DNA from: Alloalcanivorax gelatiniphagus
GTDB lineage: Bacteria > Pseudomonadota > Gammaproteobacteria > Pseudomonadales > Alcanivoracaceae
Direction: 5' to 3'
Assembly: GCF_005938655.1 (NCBI RefSeq)
Contig: NZ_VCQT01000044.1
Span: 267,601 to 331,600, forward strand
DNA: 64,000 bases
In this document: positions 8,884 through 18,040 of the stretch, one piece after another
Numbering within the stretch: the stretch's first letter is position 1
How the letters are laid out: every line of letters begins with the position of its first letter
Notes under the pieces: generated by a model
What the model was told of the DNA's origin: nothing
Database searches by the model: none
Seen by the model: the letters and a program-made list of their open reading frames with translations, nothing else
Program-made: the position numbers and the translations under genes

Positions 8884-9273
8884 ATGACCAACGACGACAC
8901 TCCTCGACCGCAGGGCACCCTGGCACTGCAAACCATCGCCATGCCGGAAAACGCCAACTGGAACGGCGACATCTTTGGTGGCTGGCTGGTTTCGCAGATG
9001 GACCTGGCCGGCGCCGTCACCGCCCGGGCCCGGGCCCACGGCCGGGTGGCCACCGTGGCCATCGATTCCATGGCGTTCCTGCGCCCGGTGCCGGTGGGCG
9101 CCGTGGTCAGCTGCTACACCCGCATGCAGGATATCGGCCGCAGTTCCATGCAGATTCTGGTGGAGGTTTGGATCGTGGAGGACAGCGGCGCGCTTGCCAA
9201 GGTCACCGAGGGGCACTTCACCTTCGTGGCCATCGACCAGAACGGCCGCACCCGGTCGGTGCCGAGGGACTGA
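8884..9273 (+). CDS. YciA-type acyl-CoA thioesterase
   Basis: A 129-aa single hotdog-fold protein that hydrolyses acyl-CoA thioesters. The N-terminal half has the family signature NANWNGDIFGGWLVSQMDLAGA (split here as NANWNGDIFGG plus WLVSQMD), with the conserved Asn/Asp before the GGW turn, and a second conserved block VATVAIDSMAFLRPVPVG. YciA homologues are about 130 aa and hexameric. It follows the TRAP large permease by 21 nt on the same strand and could be cotranscribed, hinting that the imported acid may be handled as a CoA ester, though the link is only positional. Confidence 0.88.
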   Translation: MTNDDTPRPQGTLALQTIAMPENANWNGDIFGGWLVSQMDLAGAVTARARAHGRVATVAIDSMAFLRPVPVGAVVSCYTRMQDIGRSSMQILVEVWIVEDSGALAKVTEGHFTFVAIDQNGRTRSVPRD

Positions 9274-9294
9274 AAAGGCGCCCGTAGGGCGCCT
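9274..9294 (-). terminator. Terminator of the TRAP binding-protein gene (convergent)
   Basis: An 8-bp perfect stem AGGCGCCC-GTA-GGGCGCCT (9276-9294) lies between two convergent genes. Read on the minus strand it is followed by TTTTC, so it best serves the binding-protein gene that ends at 9300; on the plus strand no T-run follows. Confidence 0.6.
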
Positions 9295-9299
9295 GACCA

Positions 9300-10460
9300 T
9301 CAGGACGTTTTCTGGCCCAACACCATGGAGCGGACGTTGAGCGCGGACTGCTCGGCCACCGCCACGTAGGGCACCACGGAATCGCGGAAGTCCCGGTAGG
9401 ATTCATAGATCCGCCGGGCCTGGTCGTTGCCGGACACCAAATCCTGAATCACCAGCTCGCTGGTTTCGTGCAGCTTGATCAGCACCTCGTCCGGGAACCG
9501 GCGCAGCTTGGTACCGTGCTCGTCCACCAGTTGCTTGAGGGCTTCCGCGTTGCGCGCGGTGAACTCGTCATAGATGTGCTGGTTTTCCGCCTCGGCGGCG
9601 CTCTTCACGATCGCCTGGAGGTCGTCCGGCAGGGCGTCCCACTTGTCCTTGTTGATCATCAGCTCAAGCATGGCGCCCGGCTCCGCCCAGCCCGGGTAGT
9701 AATAGTAGTCAGCCACCTTGTGCAGGCCGAAGGCCAGGTCGTTGTAGGGACCCACCCAGTCGGCGGCGTCCAGGGCGCCGGTCTGCATGGAGGTGAACAC
9801 CTCGCCGCCGGGCATCTGCACCGGGGTGGCGCCGATCCGCTGCATGATCTCGCCGGCCAGGCCCGGGGCGCGGATCTTGAGGCCCTTGATGTCGTCCAGG
9901 CTGTTGATTTCCTTACGGAACCAGCCACCCATCTGGGTGCCGCTGTTGCCGCAGGGCAGCGGTTTGATGCCGAAGCCGCCGTACAGCTCGTCCCACAGTT
10001 CCTGGCCGCCGCCGAAGTTCATCCAGCTGTTGATCTCCTGGGCGGTGAGGCCGAACGGCACCGCGGTGAAGAACGGGGTGGCCGGGTGCTTGCCCTTCCA
10101 GTAATAGGAAGCGGAGTGGCCCATGTCGGCGCTGCCCTCGCGCACCGCGTCGAACACGCCCATGGCCGGCACCAGTTCACCGGCACCGTAGACCTTCACG
10201 GTCAGGCGGCCGCCGGACATGGCGGTGACCCGCTCGGCGAAGCGGTTGGCGCCGGTGCCCAGGCCCGGGTAGTTCTTCGGCCAGGCGGTGACCAGCTTCC
10301 ATTCCAGGGTTTTCGCCGGTTTTTTGGCGGCGCTGTCCGGCTGGGCGCCAGCGGCGGCCTCGGCGGATTTGGCGCTGTTCTTGTCATCCTGGCCACAGCC
10401 GGCCAGCGCGGCGGCGCCCAGCCCCAGACCCAGGGCGGAAACGAATTTACGACGATCCAT
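9300..10460 (-). CDS. TRAP transporter substrate-binding protein (DctP family)
   Basis: A 386-aa periplasmic binding protein of the TakP/FcbT1-like subgroup. The N-terminus MDRRKFVSALGLGLGAAALAGC combines an RRKF twin-arginine-like motif with a lipobox LAGC (Cys at about 22), followed by a charged, Ala-rich linker to about 50. The mature domain begins WKLVTAWPKNYPG and contains the conserved arginine region GLKIRAPGLAGE, which in TRAP proteins anchors the substrate carboxylate. It faces the DctQM pair from the opposite strand and is probably their partner, with independent expression. Confidence 0.9.
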   Translation of the reverse strand: MDRRKFVSALGLGLGAAALAGCGQDDKNSAKSAEAAAGAQPDSAAKKPAKTLEWKLVTAWPKNYPGLGTGANRFAERVTAMSGGRLTVKVYGAGELVPAMGVFDAVREGSADMGHSASYYWKGKHPATPFFTAVPFGLTAQEINSWMNFGGGQELWDELYGGFGIKPLPCGNSGTQMGGWFRKEINSLDDIKGLKIRAPGLAGEIMQRIGATPVQMPGGEVFTSMQTGALDAADWVGPYNDLAFGLHKVADYYYYPGWAEPGAMLELMINKDKWDALPDDLQAIVKSAAEAENQHIYDEFTARNAEALKQLVDEHGTKLRRFPDEVLIKLHETSELVIQDLVSGNDQARRIYESYRDFRDSVVPYVAVAEQSALNVRSMVLGQKTS

Positions 10461-10524
10461 TGGTATCTCCCGATCGTATTGTTGTTGTGCGATTGACTGG
10501 TGGTCGTTTTATCGCGGTGTTTGG

Positions 10525-12681
10525 TCAGATCACTTCCAGGCGAGCGTACTGACTCACCAGCCATTTGGTGCCGGCACCGTCGAAGTTGATCTGCAGGCGG
10601 GCGTTGGGCCCCTGGCCCTCGAAATGCAGCACCGTCCCCTCGCCGAACTTGGGATGCATTACCCGCGCCCCCAGCACGATACCATTGGCGTCTTCCTGGC
10701 GCAGCGTCGAGCGCCCGCCCACCGGGCGGGTGACGCTGGCGCGCACCCGCACTTCCTCCAGCAGCTCGCCGGGGATCTCACGCAGGAAGCGGCTCGGCGG
10801 GTTGAAGGTCTCGTTGCCGTAGAGCCGCCGGCTCTCCGCATGGGTCAGGTACAGCTCGCGCATGGCCCGGGTCACGCCCACGTAACAGAGGCGCCGCTCC
10901 TCGGCCAGCCGGCCGGGCTCCTCGGAGGACATCTGATGGGGGAACAGGCCCTCTTCCAGGCCGGTGATGAACACCACCGGGAACTCCAGGCCCTTGGCGG
11001 AGTGCAGCGTCATCATCTGCACCGCGTCCTCGTGGGCGTCGGCCTGGCCTTCGCCGGATTCCAGGGCGGCGTGGTCCAGGAAGGCGGCCAGCGGGTCGTC
11101 CTCGCCGTCCTCGTCACCGAACTGGCGGGTGGCGGAGATCAGCTCACGCAGGTTTTCCTGACGCTGCTGGCCCTTCTCGCCTTTTTCCTGGCCGTGGAAC
11201 TCCAGCAGGCCGGTGGCGGCGATCACATGTTCGGTGGTTTCCGCCAGATCCAGGTCGGCGGTTTCCTCCGCCAGCCGGTCCACCAGTTGCAGGAACGCCA
11301 GCAGCGCGTTACCGGCGCGGGCGCTCAGCAGGCGCTCGTTGATCATCGCCGCCGCCGCGTCCCACAGCGGCAGGTCGCGCTCCCGGGCGATCTGGCGCAG
11401 GGCTTCCAGGGTCTTGGCACCGATCCCCCGGGTGGGGGTATTCACCACCCGCTCGAAGGCGGAATCCGCCCGCCGGTTGCTGAGCAGGCGCAGGTAGGAC
11501 AGGGCGTTCTTGATCTCGGCGCGCTCGAAGAAGCGCTGGCCGCCGTAGATCCGGTAGGGAATGCCGGCCTGCAGGAAGGCCTCCTCCAGCACCCGGGACT
11601 GGGCGTTGGAACGGTAAAGCACCGCCACCTCGCGGCGCAGGCCACCCTGCTGCACCAGGTTCTCCACCTTGCCGGCGATAAAGCGCGCTTCGTCCACCTC
11701 GTTGAAGCCGGCGTACAGCCGGATCGGGTCGCCATCGCCGCCTTCGGTCCACAGTTCCTTGCCGAGGCGGTCGCTGTTGTTGCCGATCACCGCGTTGGCG
11801 GCCCGCAGGATGGTGCCGGTGGAGCGGTAGTTCTGCTCCAGACGCACGGTGCGGGTGTCCGGGAAGTCGCGGCTGAATTTGTGAATGTTCTCGATCTTGG
11901 CGCCGCGCCAGCCATAGATGGACTGGTCGTCGTCGCCCACGATGGTGACCGCGTTGTCGTCGCTGGCCAGCAGCCGCAGCCAGGCGTACTGAATGGCGTT
12001 GGTGTCCTGGAACTCATCCACCAGAACATGACGGAAACGTCGCTGATAATGGCCGCGCAGGTCGTCATTGTCGCGGAAAAGCTCGAGAACCCGCAGCAGC
12101 ATCTCGTTGAAATCCACCAGCCCGCCGCGCTCGCAGGCGGCCTCATAGGTCTGGTAGATCTTCTGCATGGTCTTCAGGAACAGATCGCCCTCGCCGATAT
12201 CCATATGGGCGGCGCGCAGGCCCTCATCCTTCTGGCCGTTGATGAACCAGGTGGCCTGCCGGGCCGGCCAGCGCTGCTCATCCAGCCCCAGCTCCCGGAT
12301 CACCCGCCGCACCAGCCGCTGCTGGTCCTCGGCGTCGATAATTTCGAAATTCTGGGGCAACCCGGCCTCTGGCCAGTGTGCACGCAGCAGCCGATGGGCG
12401 ATATTGTGGAAGGTGCCGACCCACATACCGCCGGCGGGCATCTCCAGCAACTGCTCGATACGGCCGCGCATCTCGGCGGCGGCTTTGTTGGTGAAGGTCA
12501 CCGCCAGCACGCCAAACGGCGAGGCCTGGCCGGTGGCGATCCGCCAGGCGATACGGTGCACCAGCACGCGGGTTTTACCGGAGCCGGCGCCGGCCAGCAC
12601 CAGCAGGTGGCGGTCCTCGGCGGTCACGGCATCGCGTTGGGCGGCATTGAGGCCTTCGATCAGGGGGGTCACATCATCCAT
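10525..12681 (-). CDS. uvrD: DNA helicase II UvrD
   Basis: A 718-aa superfamily 1A 3'-5' helicase of nucleotide excision and mismatch repair. Motif I AGAGSGKTRVL (about 31-41), motif Ia TFTNKAAAEM, motif II VDEFQDTN, motif III DDQSIYGWRGA, motif IV EQNYRST, motif V LMTLHSAKGLEF-like (MMTLHSAKGLEF) and motif VI YVGVTRAM are all present. The C-terminus VMHPKFGEGTVLHFEG...KWLVSQYARLEVI matches the UvrD Tudor-like RNAP-binding tail of E. coli (KFGEGT, ARLE). I chose the ATG at 12681 (MDDVTPLIEGLNAAQ), which aligns with E. coli UvrD; eight extra upstream codons are open. Confidence 0.96.
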   Translation of the reverse strand: MDDVTPLIEGLNAAQRDAVTAEDRHLLVLAGAGSGKTRVLVHRIAWRIATGQASPFGVLAVTFTNKAAAEMRGRIEQLLEMPAGGMWVGTFHNIAHRLLRAHWPEAGLPQNFEIIDAEDQQRLVRRVIRELGLDEQRWPARQATWFINGQKDEGLRAAHMDIGEGDLFLKTMQKIYQTYEAACERGGLVDFNEMLLRVLELFRDNDDLRGHYQRRFRHVLVDEFQDTNAIQYAWLRLLASDDNAVTIVGDDDQSIYGWRGAKIENIHKFSRDFPDTRTVRLEQNYRSTGTILRAANAVIGNNSDRLGKELWTEGGDGDPIRLYAGFNEVDEARFIAGKVENLVQQGGLRREVAVLYRSNAQSRVLEEAFLQAGIPYRIYGGQRFFERAEIKNALSYLRLLSNRRADSAFERVVNTPTRGIGAKTLEALRQIARERDLPLWDAAAAMINERLLSARAGNALLAFLQLVDRLAEETADLDLAETTEHVIAATGLLEFHGQEKGEKGQQRQENLRELISATRQFGDEDGEDDPLAAFLDHAALESGEGQADAHEDAVQMMTLHSAKGLEFPVVFITGLEEGLFPHQMSSEEPGRLAEERRLCYVGVTRAMRELYLTHAESRRLYGNETFNPPSRFLREIPGELLEEVRVRASVTRPVGGRSTLRQEDANGIVLGARVMHPKFGEGTVLHFEGQGPNARLQINFDGAGTKWLVSQYARLEVI

Positions 12682-12927
12682 GGCGGCAAAGTTTATCAGA
12701 ACCACCGCCCGGAAGCGGTAGAAGTGAAGGGAATACGCTATCCGGTTTCCCTATTCACCGGGGCTGGGTAAACTGCCAAACAAAAAGCCGGGCGATCCTC
12801 GCCACGGCGCCCGAGGCCCAGAGCCTGGAACGAATCTGTGTCGACTTCATCCGAGCCACATACCAGCAAGCAGCAGACGGCGGTCATCCGTGCACAATGC
12901 CAGCACCTCACCAGTGGGGTGAAGAGC

Positions 12928-15705
12928 ATGAATGTGCTGGAAGCGCTGGCGGTGATCGCCGCGCTGTGGGCGTATTGGAGCACCCCGACCCCCCGCCCGT
13001 GGCTGGTGGGTTGGACCCTGGTGGTGTTCACCGTGCTGGTGGCGCGCCTGATCTGGCTGCTCGGCAAACGCAGCGCCCAGGCCGGCGGGCGGCGCGATCT
13101 GTTGCGGGTGTCCCTGTCGATTCTGCTGTCGGCGGTGTGCATCGGCGCCGCCGGCTTCCTGTTCAACCCGGTGGACAGCCTGCTCTCCGGTTCCATGCTG
13201 TACGCCCAGCTGACCATGGCCAGCCTGGGCACCGGCCTGAGCATCCTGGCGCTGGCCGCCTACAGCAGCCATCTGCCCACCGTGGTGCTCTATCAGGCCT
13301 GCCTGCTGGGTCCGGCGGGCGTGCAGCTGACCCTGAACGGCCATAATGAGCCGGCGCTGGCGGCCATGCTGCTGGCGGTGCTCGGCTTCCTGGTGGTCGC
13401 CGCCCGGCGCATCAATCAGACCACCCACCAGGCCCTGGACCTGCAGACCAGCAACACCGCCCTGATCGACTATCTGGACCGGGCCCGGGCCAATGCCGAG
13501 GCGCTCAATGAGAAGCTGGCCGAGGAGATCATGGAGCGCAAGGAGGCCCGCCGCCGCCTCCAGGAGGCCAACGACCGGCTGGAATCCATGGTCAGCGACC
13601 GCACCCATGCCCTGGAACAGGCCAACAAGGAACTGAGCGCCACCGGCGAGCGGCTGCAGCTGGCCCTGGACGCCAGCAATATCGGCCTGTGGGACTGGGA
13701 TCTGCAGAGCGGCACCAACTATCACACCAACTTCGACCGCATCCTGGGCTACGAAAGCGAGTATTTCCGCAATTTCTTCGGCGACCTGCAGCAGTTGGTG
13801 CACCCGGACGACTTCCCCGCCATCCGCCGCGCCATGGTCGGCCACTTCAAGGGCGAGACCGACCGCTACCACGCCATCTACCGGTTGCGCCACGCCAACG
13901 GGCCCTGGTGCTGGATCGAGGACGAGGGCCGCGTGGTGGAGTGGAGCGAAAACGGCCGCGCCCTGCGCATGATCGGCACCCGCCGGGACATCACCGCCAC
14001 CCGCGAGGCCCAGGAACAGCAGCGCCTGGCGGCCACCGTGTTCGAGAACGCCCCGGAGGGCATCTTCATTCTCGACCGCCATTTCCGCTTCCTGGCGGTG
14101 AACGCCCGCTTCGAGCAGATCACCGGCTTCCGCGAGTCGGAAGTGCTCGGCGAGAGCATGACCGACAACCCCCATGTGGAGCGCAACCGGGACATCTACC
14201 GCAGCATTACTCTGGCGCTGCGCCGCACCGGCTTCTGGGAAGGCGAGATCAGTGAACGGCGCCGCAACGGCGAGCCCTTCCCCGAGTGGCTGCAGATCAG
14301 CAGCGTGCTGGACGAGAAGCAGCGGGTGATCCGCTACGTGGGCATGCTCTCGGACCTGACCTCCCGCAAGGAAACCGAGGAGCGGGTACAGTTTCTTTCC
14401 AACTACGACCGGCTCACCGGCCTGCCCAACCGCACCCTGTTCCGTGAGCGCCTGCAGCGCGCCCTGACCCTGGCGCGGCTGAACCGGGAAAAAGCCGCCC
14501 TGCTGATGATCGACCTGGACCGCTTCAAGCCGATCAACGACAGCCTTGGCCATGAGATCGGTGACCGCCTGCTCAAGCAGGCCGCCGAGCGGATCTGCTC
14601 CTGTGGGGTCAACGACGAGAACCTGGCCCGGGTGGGCGGCGACGAATTCACCCTGGTGCTGGAGGACTGCGGCGGCGAGTCGCACATCGGCGTGCTCTGT
14701 CAGAAGCTGATCAACATGATGAAGAAGCCGTTCCTGATCGACGGCCACGAGCTGCTGCTCGGCGCCAGCATCGGCATCAGCGTGTTCCCCAGCACCGCCC
14801 AGGAAGCCCAGGCCATGATCAACCAGGCGGAAATGGCGGTGCATCAGGCCAAGCGTGGCGGCGGCAACAACTTCCAGTTCTACCGCATGGGCATGCAAAT
14901 GGCCTCGGTGGAGCAGTTGGCCCTGGAAACCAGCCTGCGCAAGGCGATTTTCAAGAACGAATTCGTGGTGCACTACCAGCCGAAGATGGACCTGGCCAGC
15001 GACACCATTTCCTCGGTGGAGGCGCTGGTGCGCTGGCAGCACCCCACCATGGGGCTGCTGCCGCCGTCGGAATTTATTCCGCTGGCGGAGGAGTCCGGTC
15101 TGATTTCCGCCATCGGCGAGCTGGTGCTGGAGCGCTCCTGCCGGCAGGCCCGCCAGTGGCACCGGCGCGGGCTGGGGGATATCCGGGTGTCGGTGAACCT
15201 GTCCGCCCACCAGTTCCGCAAGGGCAATCTGGCGGATGTGGTGGACCGCATTCTGCACCTCACCGAACTGCCCGCCCATCTGCTGGAACTGGAACTCACC
15301 GAAAGCCTGATCATGGAAGACATGGATCAGAACATCGCCCTGCTGGAGCGGCTGCGGGAACGGGGCGTGGGCCTGTCACTGGACGACTTTGGTACCGGCT
15401 ACTCGTCGCTGAACTATCTCAAGCGCTTCCCGGTGGACACCCTCAAGATCGACCGCACTTTCATCACCGATCTGCACAAGAGCGAGGAAGACGCCGCCAT
15501 CACCCGGGCCATCATCGACATGGCCCACAACCTGAACATGAGCGTGGTGGCGGAAGGGGTGGAAACCGAGCAGCACCTGGAGATTCTGCGCGACATGGAT
15601 TGCGACAGCATCCAGGGCTATCTGATCAGCCGCCCGGTGGCCGAGGACCAACTGCTCGCCTTGCTCAAGCGGCAGCATCACCGGGCCGGGGATGGGCCGG
15701 CGTGA
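12928..15705 (+). CDS. Membrane-bound PAS-GGDEF-EAL cyclic-di-GMP protein
   Basis: A 925-aa predicted dual-domain c-di-GMP enzyme. From the N-terminus: five or so hydrophobic segments (about 1-165), a coiled-coil rich in Glu/Arg (about 190-255), a PAS/PAC pair with [10 protein letters not shown] (about 260-375), a second PAS (about 380-495), GGDEF with intact GGDEF at about 570-574, and EAL with EALVRW at about 698 plus ELTES and [10 protein letters not shown]. Both catalytic motifs look complete, so direction of activity is open. Start: ATG 12928 has GGGGTG upstream; a GTG at 12838 would add 30 residues. It is divergent from uvrD. Confidence 0.9.
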   Translation: MNVLEALAVIAALWAYWSTPTPRPWLVGWTLVVFTVLVARLIWLLGKRSAQAGGRRDLLRVSLSILLSAVCIGAAGFLFNPVDSLLSGSMLYAQLTMASLGTGLSILALAAYSSHLPTVVLYQACLLGPAGVQLTLNGHNEPALAAMLLAVLGFLVVAARRINQTTHQALDLQTSNTALIDYLDRARANAEALNEKLAEEIMERKEARRRLQEANDRLESMVSDRTHALEQANKELSATGERLQLALDASNIGLWDWDLQSGTNYHTNFDRILGYESEYFRNFFGDLQQLVHPDDFPAIRRAMVGHFKGETDRYHAIYRLRHANGPWCWIEDEGRVVEWSENGRALRMIGTRRDITATREAQEQQRLAATVFENAPEGIFILDRHFRFLAVNARFEQITGFRESEVLGESMTDNPHVERNRDIYRSITLALRRTGFWEGEISERRRNGEPFPEWLQISSVLDEKQRVIRYVGMLSDLTSRKETEERVQFLSNYDRLTGLPNRTLFRERLQRALTLARLNREKAALLMIDLDRFKPINDSLGHEIGDRLLKQAAERICSCGVNDENLARVGGDEFTLVLEDCGGESHIGVLCQKLINMMKKPFLIDGHELLLGASIGISVFPSTAQEAQAMINQAEMAVHQAKRGGGNNFQFYRMGMQMASVEQLALETSLRKAIFKNEFVVHYQPKMDLASDTISSVEALVRWQHPTMGLLPPSEFIPLAEESGLISAIGELVLERSCRQARQWHRRGLGDIRVSVNLSAHQFRKGNLADVVDRILHLTELPAHLLELELTESLIMEDMDQNIALLERLRERGVGLSLDDFGTGYSSLNYLKRFPVDTLKIDRTFITDLHKSEEDAAITRAIIDMAHNLNMSVVAEGVETEQHLEILRDMDCDSIQGYLISRPVAEDQLLALLKRQHHRAGDGPA

Positions 15706-15708
15706 AGC

Positions 15709-15807
15709 AGTTACAAGTTAAAAGTTGAAAGGGAAAACAGGCGGCCGGGGCTCACCGAGCGGCCCGGCCAGTCCCACCCCTTTTAACTTTCAACTTTGAA
15801 CTTTCAA
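15709..15807. repeat. A/T-rich inverted repeat element at convergent gene ends
   Basis: An imperfect inverted repeat: the left arm (15709-15733, AGTTACAAGTTAAAAGTTGA core) is complementary with few mismatches to the right arm (about 15780-15807, CTTTCAACTTTGAACTTTCA core). Between them is a GC-rich segment with its own hairpin (GGCCGGGGC/GGCCCGGCC type). It fills the gap between two convergent genes, the right arm ending exactly at the stop codon of the downstream gene. A similar element lies at 26713-26875. Confidence 0.65.
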
Positions 15808-16794
15808 CTATTCCTCCCCAATAATCGCCAACGTTTCCGGCTTGGCGAAAAACGGCTCAAGTTGCCGGCGCAACCAATCCTCCAGGATGCCGCGTTCCTT
15901 CAGGATCCGTACCGCCGGGGGGCCGAAGCGGAGGGCGTCGTCGAGCAGGTGCTCACGGGTCAGGCCCACCTCGTCGATCAGTTCGCGCAGGGTCAGTTCG
16001 CTGTATTTGTCGAAGAAGGCGTCCACGCCGGCGTCCAGCAGGGCGGCGAAGTAATCGCTGTGGCGGAAGTCCCGCCAGAAGTCGTAGCCGATCACGAACA
16101 GTTCCTGGATGTCCTCGCTGTCGACCAGTTCGCGCAGGTCCTCCAGGGGGCGCTCGGCGAACTCCTGCCAGGCCACCAGCACCAGTTCACGCAGTGCCTC
16201 CAGGTTGTCGTCGCTGTACAGCCACGGGTCCGCCAGCAACGCCGCCATGCGCTCCTGCAGCCAGTCCTGCAGGCGCAGCTCCAGGCCCGCCCGCCAGCGC
16301 GGCGGCAGGCGCCGGTCGATCAGGGCGCGCACCGGCGCCGGCAGGCCCTGGTGCAGCCAGGTCTTCAACCCCAGCTGGGTGCCGCCGGCCAGCACCGCCA
16401 GCAACACCGGGTTGCGGCTGAGCCAGCCGATGCCCTGCCGCGACAGCGGTATTTCCAGCAGCTTGTCCATCAGCGCCACCACGGTGGCCTCGTCCACCAC
16501 CTCACCGACCCGGCGCCGGGTCAGGATGCCGTGGTCGTAGAAGCGCTCCACCATTTCGCCCACCAGCTCCGGGATACCGCCGCCCAGCTCCACCTCGATG
16601 GCGTACTTGCGGGCGGTGACCCGCACCTGTTCGGCGCTGACCACCTGGCCCAGGGTCAGTTGCTCCGCCCACGCCAGCAGGAAATCCAGTTCCCCTTCCA
16701 GCCAGGCATCCACCCGCTCCGGGTCCAGGGTTTCCTGGACATGGGCAATCAGGGCATCGAGTAAACGATCAGCCTTATCTTGTTTATTCGCCAT
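15808..16794 (-). CDS. Conserved-looking protein of unknown function, 328 aa
   Basis: I do not recognise a family. The 328-aa product is acidic, helix-rich and lacks a signal peptide. A moderately hydrophobic stretch at about 125-150 (NPVLLAVLAGGTQLGLKTWL) may be one membrane-associated helix. The rest is amphipathic with many Leu/Glu/Arg residues and FYDHGILTRRRVGEVVDEATV. The start at 16794 (MANKQDKADRL) is preferred over 16866, because the longer frame covers the divergent promoter region shared with the metal-hydrolase gene at 16886. The stop codon abuts a repeat element. Coding bias and length argue that it is real. Confidence 0.75.
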   Translation of the reverse strand: MANKQDKADRLLDALIAHVQETLDPERVDAWLEGELDFLLAWAEQLTLGQVVSAEQVRVTARKYAIEVELGGGIPELVGEMVERFYDHGILTRRRVGEVVDEATVVALMDKLLEIPLSRQGIGWLSRNPVLLAVLAGGTQLGLKTWLHQGLPAPVRALIDRRLPPRWRAGLELRLQDWLQERMAALLADPWLYSDDNLEALRELVLVAWQEFAERPLEDLRELVDSEDIQELFVIGYDFWRDFRHSDYFAALLDAGVDAFFDKYSELTLRELIDEVGLTREHLLDDALRFGPPAVRILKERGILEDWLRRQLEPFFAKPETLAIIGEE

Positions 16795-16885
16795 CACGAC
16801 ATCCGTTCCTTCCTGTAAAGCCAACCTTCTTTGCCGGGCAGAATGTATCATCAGCCAATGTAACAATCATCAGAGGTACATCACC

Positions 16886-17728
16886 ATGGCGATCAACATT
16901 CTGCCCACGCGCCGTAATCTGCGTTTTCACCTGAACGCCGAAAAGGCCCTGTCCTGGCATCGGGACGGGCGCAACGTGAGCCAGTTCCTGAATACTCTGA
17001 GCCTGTTCTTTCCGGTGGGCGAACGCTTCTTCATCGATAGCGTGCGTCACTATCGCCAAGTCGTCCAGGACCCGGACCTGAAAGCGGCGGTGACCGCGTT
17101 CATCGGTCAGGAGGCGATGCACGGCCGCGAGCACGAAGAGTACAACGAATTCGTGAACCAGGCCGGGGTGCCGGTGGCCGCCCAGGAAAAACTGGTGGCG
17201 GCGCTGCTGTCGGCGATCCAGAAGACCACGCCGAAGGCCTTCCAGCTGTCCGGCACCGTGGCCCTGGAGCACCTTACCGCGATTCTCGCCGACGGCCTGC
17301 TCAGCCTGCCGGAGATCCTGGAAGGCGCCGATGAAGACTACAAGGCGATCTGGAACTGGCACGCCCTGGAGGAAACCGAGCACAAGGCGGTGGCCTTCGA
17401 CGTGTACCAGCTGGCGGTGGGCAAGGATGACCAGGCCTCCGCCTACGCCCTGCGCTGCTTCGCCCTGGTGCTGTCCACCAGCGTGTTCTTCGCCCTGTTC
17501 CTGCCGTTCTACCTGCACAACGTGCGGGTCAGCGGCGGCCTGTTCGACCGCCAGGGCTGGCGCGCGGTGTGGCGCCACAGCCTGGGCCGCCGGGGGATCT
17601 TCCGCTATACCGCCAAGGCCTGGCTGGACTGGTTCAAGCCGGGTTTCCACCCCTGGGACCACGACAACCGGGAATACCTGGAGCAATTCGAAGCGCTGCT
17701 GGGCGACGCCCTCAAGAAGGCGGCCTGA
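16886..17728 (+). CDS. Metal-dependent hydrolase family protein (PF10118-like)
   Basis: A 280-aa protein resembling the 'predicted metal-dependent hydrolase' family (COG3687). The N-terminus MAINILPTRRNLRF, the LSLFFPVGERFF segment, and repeated Glu/His clusters (IGQEAMHGREHEEYN, VALEHLTAILAD, WHALEETEHKAVAFDVYQ) suggest a di-metal helical-bundle site like that of ferritin-type enzymes. One hydrophobic segment (about 192-215) may contact the membrane. No specific substrate is known for the family. The ATG at 16886 has AGAGG 9 nt upstream. The gene diverges from the unknown 328-aa gene. Confidence 0.85.
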   Translation: MAINILPTRRNLRFHLNAEKALSWHRDGRNVSQFLNTLSLFFPVGERFFIDSVRHYRQVVQDPDLKAAVTAFIGQEAMHGREHEEYNEFVNQAGVPVAAQEKLVAALLSAIQKTTPKAFQLSGTVALEHLTAILADGLLSLPEILEGADEDYKAIWNWHALEETEHKAVAFDVYQLAVGKDDQASAYALRCFALVLSTSVFFALFLPFYLHNVRVSGGLFDRQGWRAVWRHSLGRRGIFRYTAKAWLDWFKPGFHPWDHDNREYLEQFEALLGDALKKAA

Positions 17729-17776
17729 GCCCCTTCTTATTCCCCCGGAGATCGCCCCCGGGCGATCCCACCTTCT

Positions 17777-17805
17777 GGCCGGCAACCCCTTGCCGGCCTT
17801 TTTTT
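17777..17805 (+). terminator. Intrinsic terminator of the metal-hydrolase gene
   Basis: A perfect 9-bp stem GGCCGGCAA-CCCC-TTGCCGGCC followed by seven T residues, 48 nt after the stop codon. Confidence 0.9.
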
Positions 17806-17868
17806 ATGGTGCACCGTGGCGTCGATGCGGGATGTCTTTAGCCCGGACGCGGATCCCCGAGGATTGCC

Positions 17869-17949
17869 GTAGGAGCGACTTTGTAGGAGCGACTTCAGTC
17901 GCGATCCCCCCCCGGGTGCCATCGTCATCGCGACTAAAGTCGCTCCTAC
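17869..17949. repeat. REP pair (REPIN) with an extra partial copy
   Basis: Two inverted 23-bp REP sequences face each other (17883-17905 and 17927-17949), each starting at its outer end with GTAGGAGCGACT and forming its own GCGACT/AGTCGC hairpin. The left has a TTCA loop, the right a TTTA loop. A 14-bp partial copy (17869-17882) precedes the left one. They sit between two terminators of convergent genes within the 312-nt gap 17729-18040. No REP-associated transposase is in the window. Confidence 0.9.
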
Positions 17950-17991
17950 CGCGTTTCAGGGAGGGCGTCGCGCCCTGAGCCCACCGCCATG

Positions 17992-18017
17992 AAAAAGGCC
18001 CCGCGAGCGGGGCCTTT
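17992..18017 (-). terminator. Intrinsic terminator of the MscS-family gene
   Basis: A 10-bp stem AAAGGCCCCG/CGGGGCCTTT, followed by TT on the minus strand, 23 nt past the stop codon of the channel gene. Confidence 0.85.
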
Positions 18018-18040
18018 GAGGTTGGTGGCAGGCGCCGGCA

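Noticed and set aside
10288..12771. An 827-codon open frame antisense to uvrD
   Set aside because: It is a shadow of a conserved core gene; the translation shows no domain and covers the DctP and uvrD sequences in reverse.
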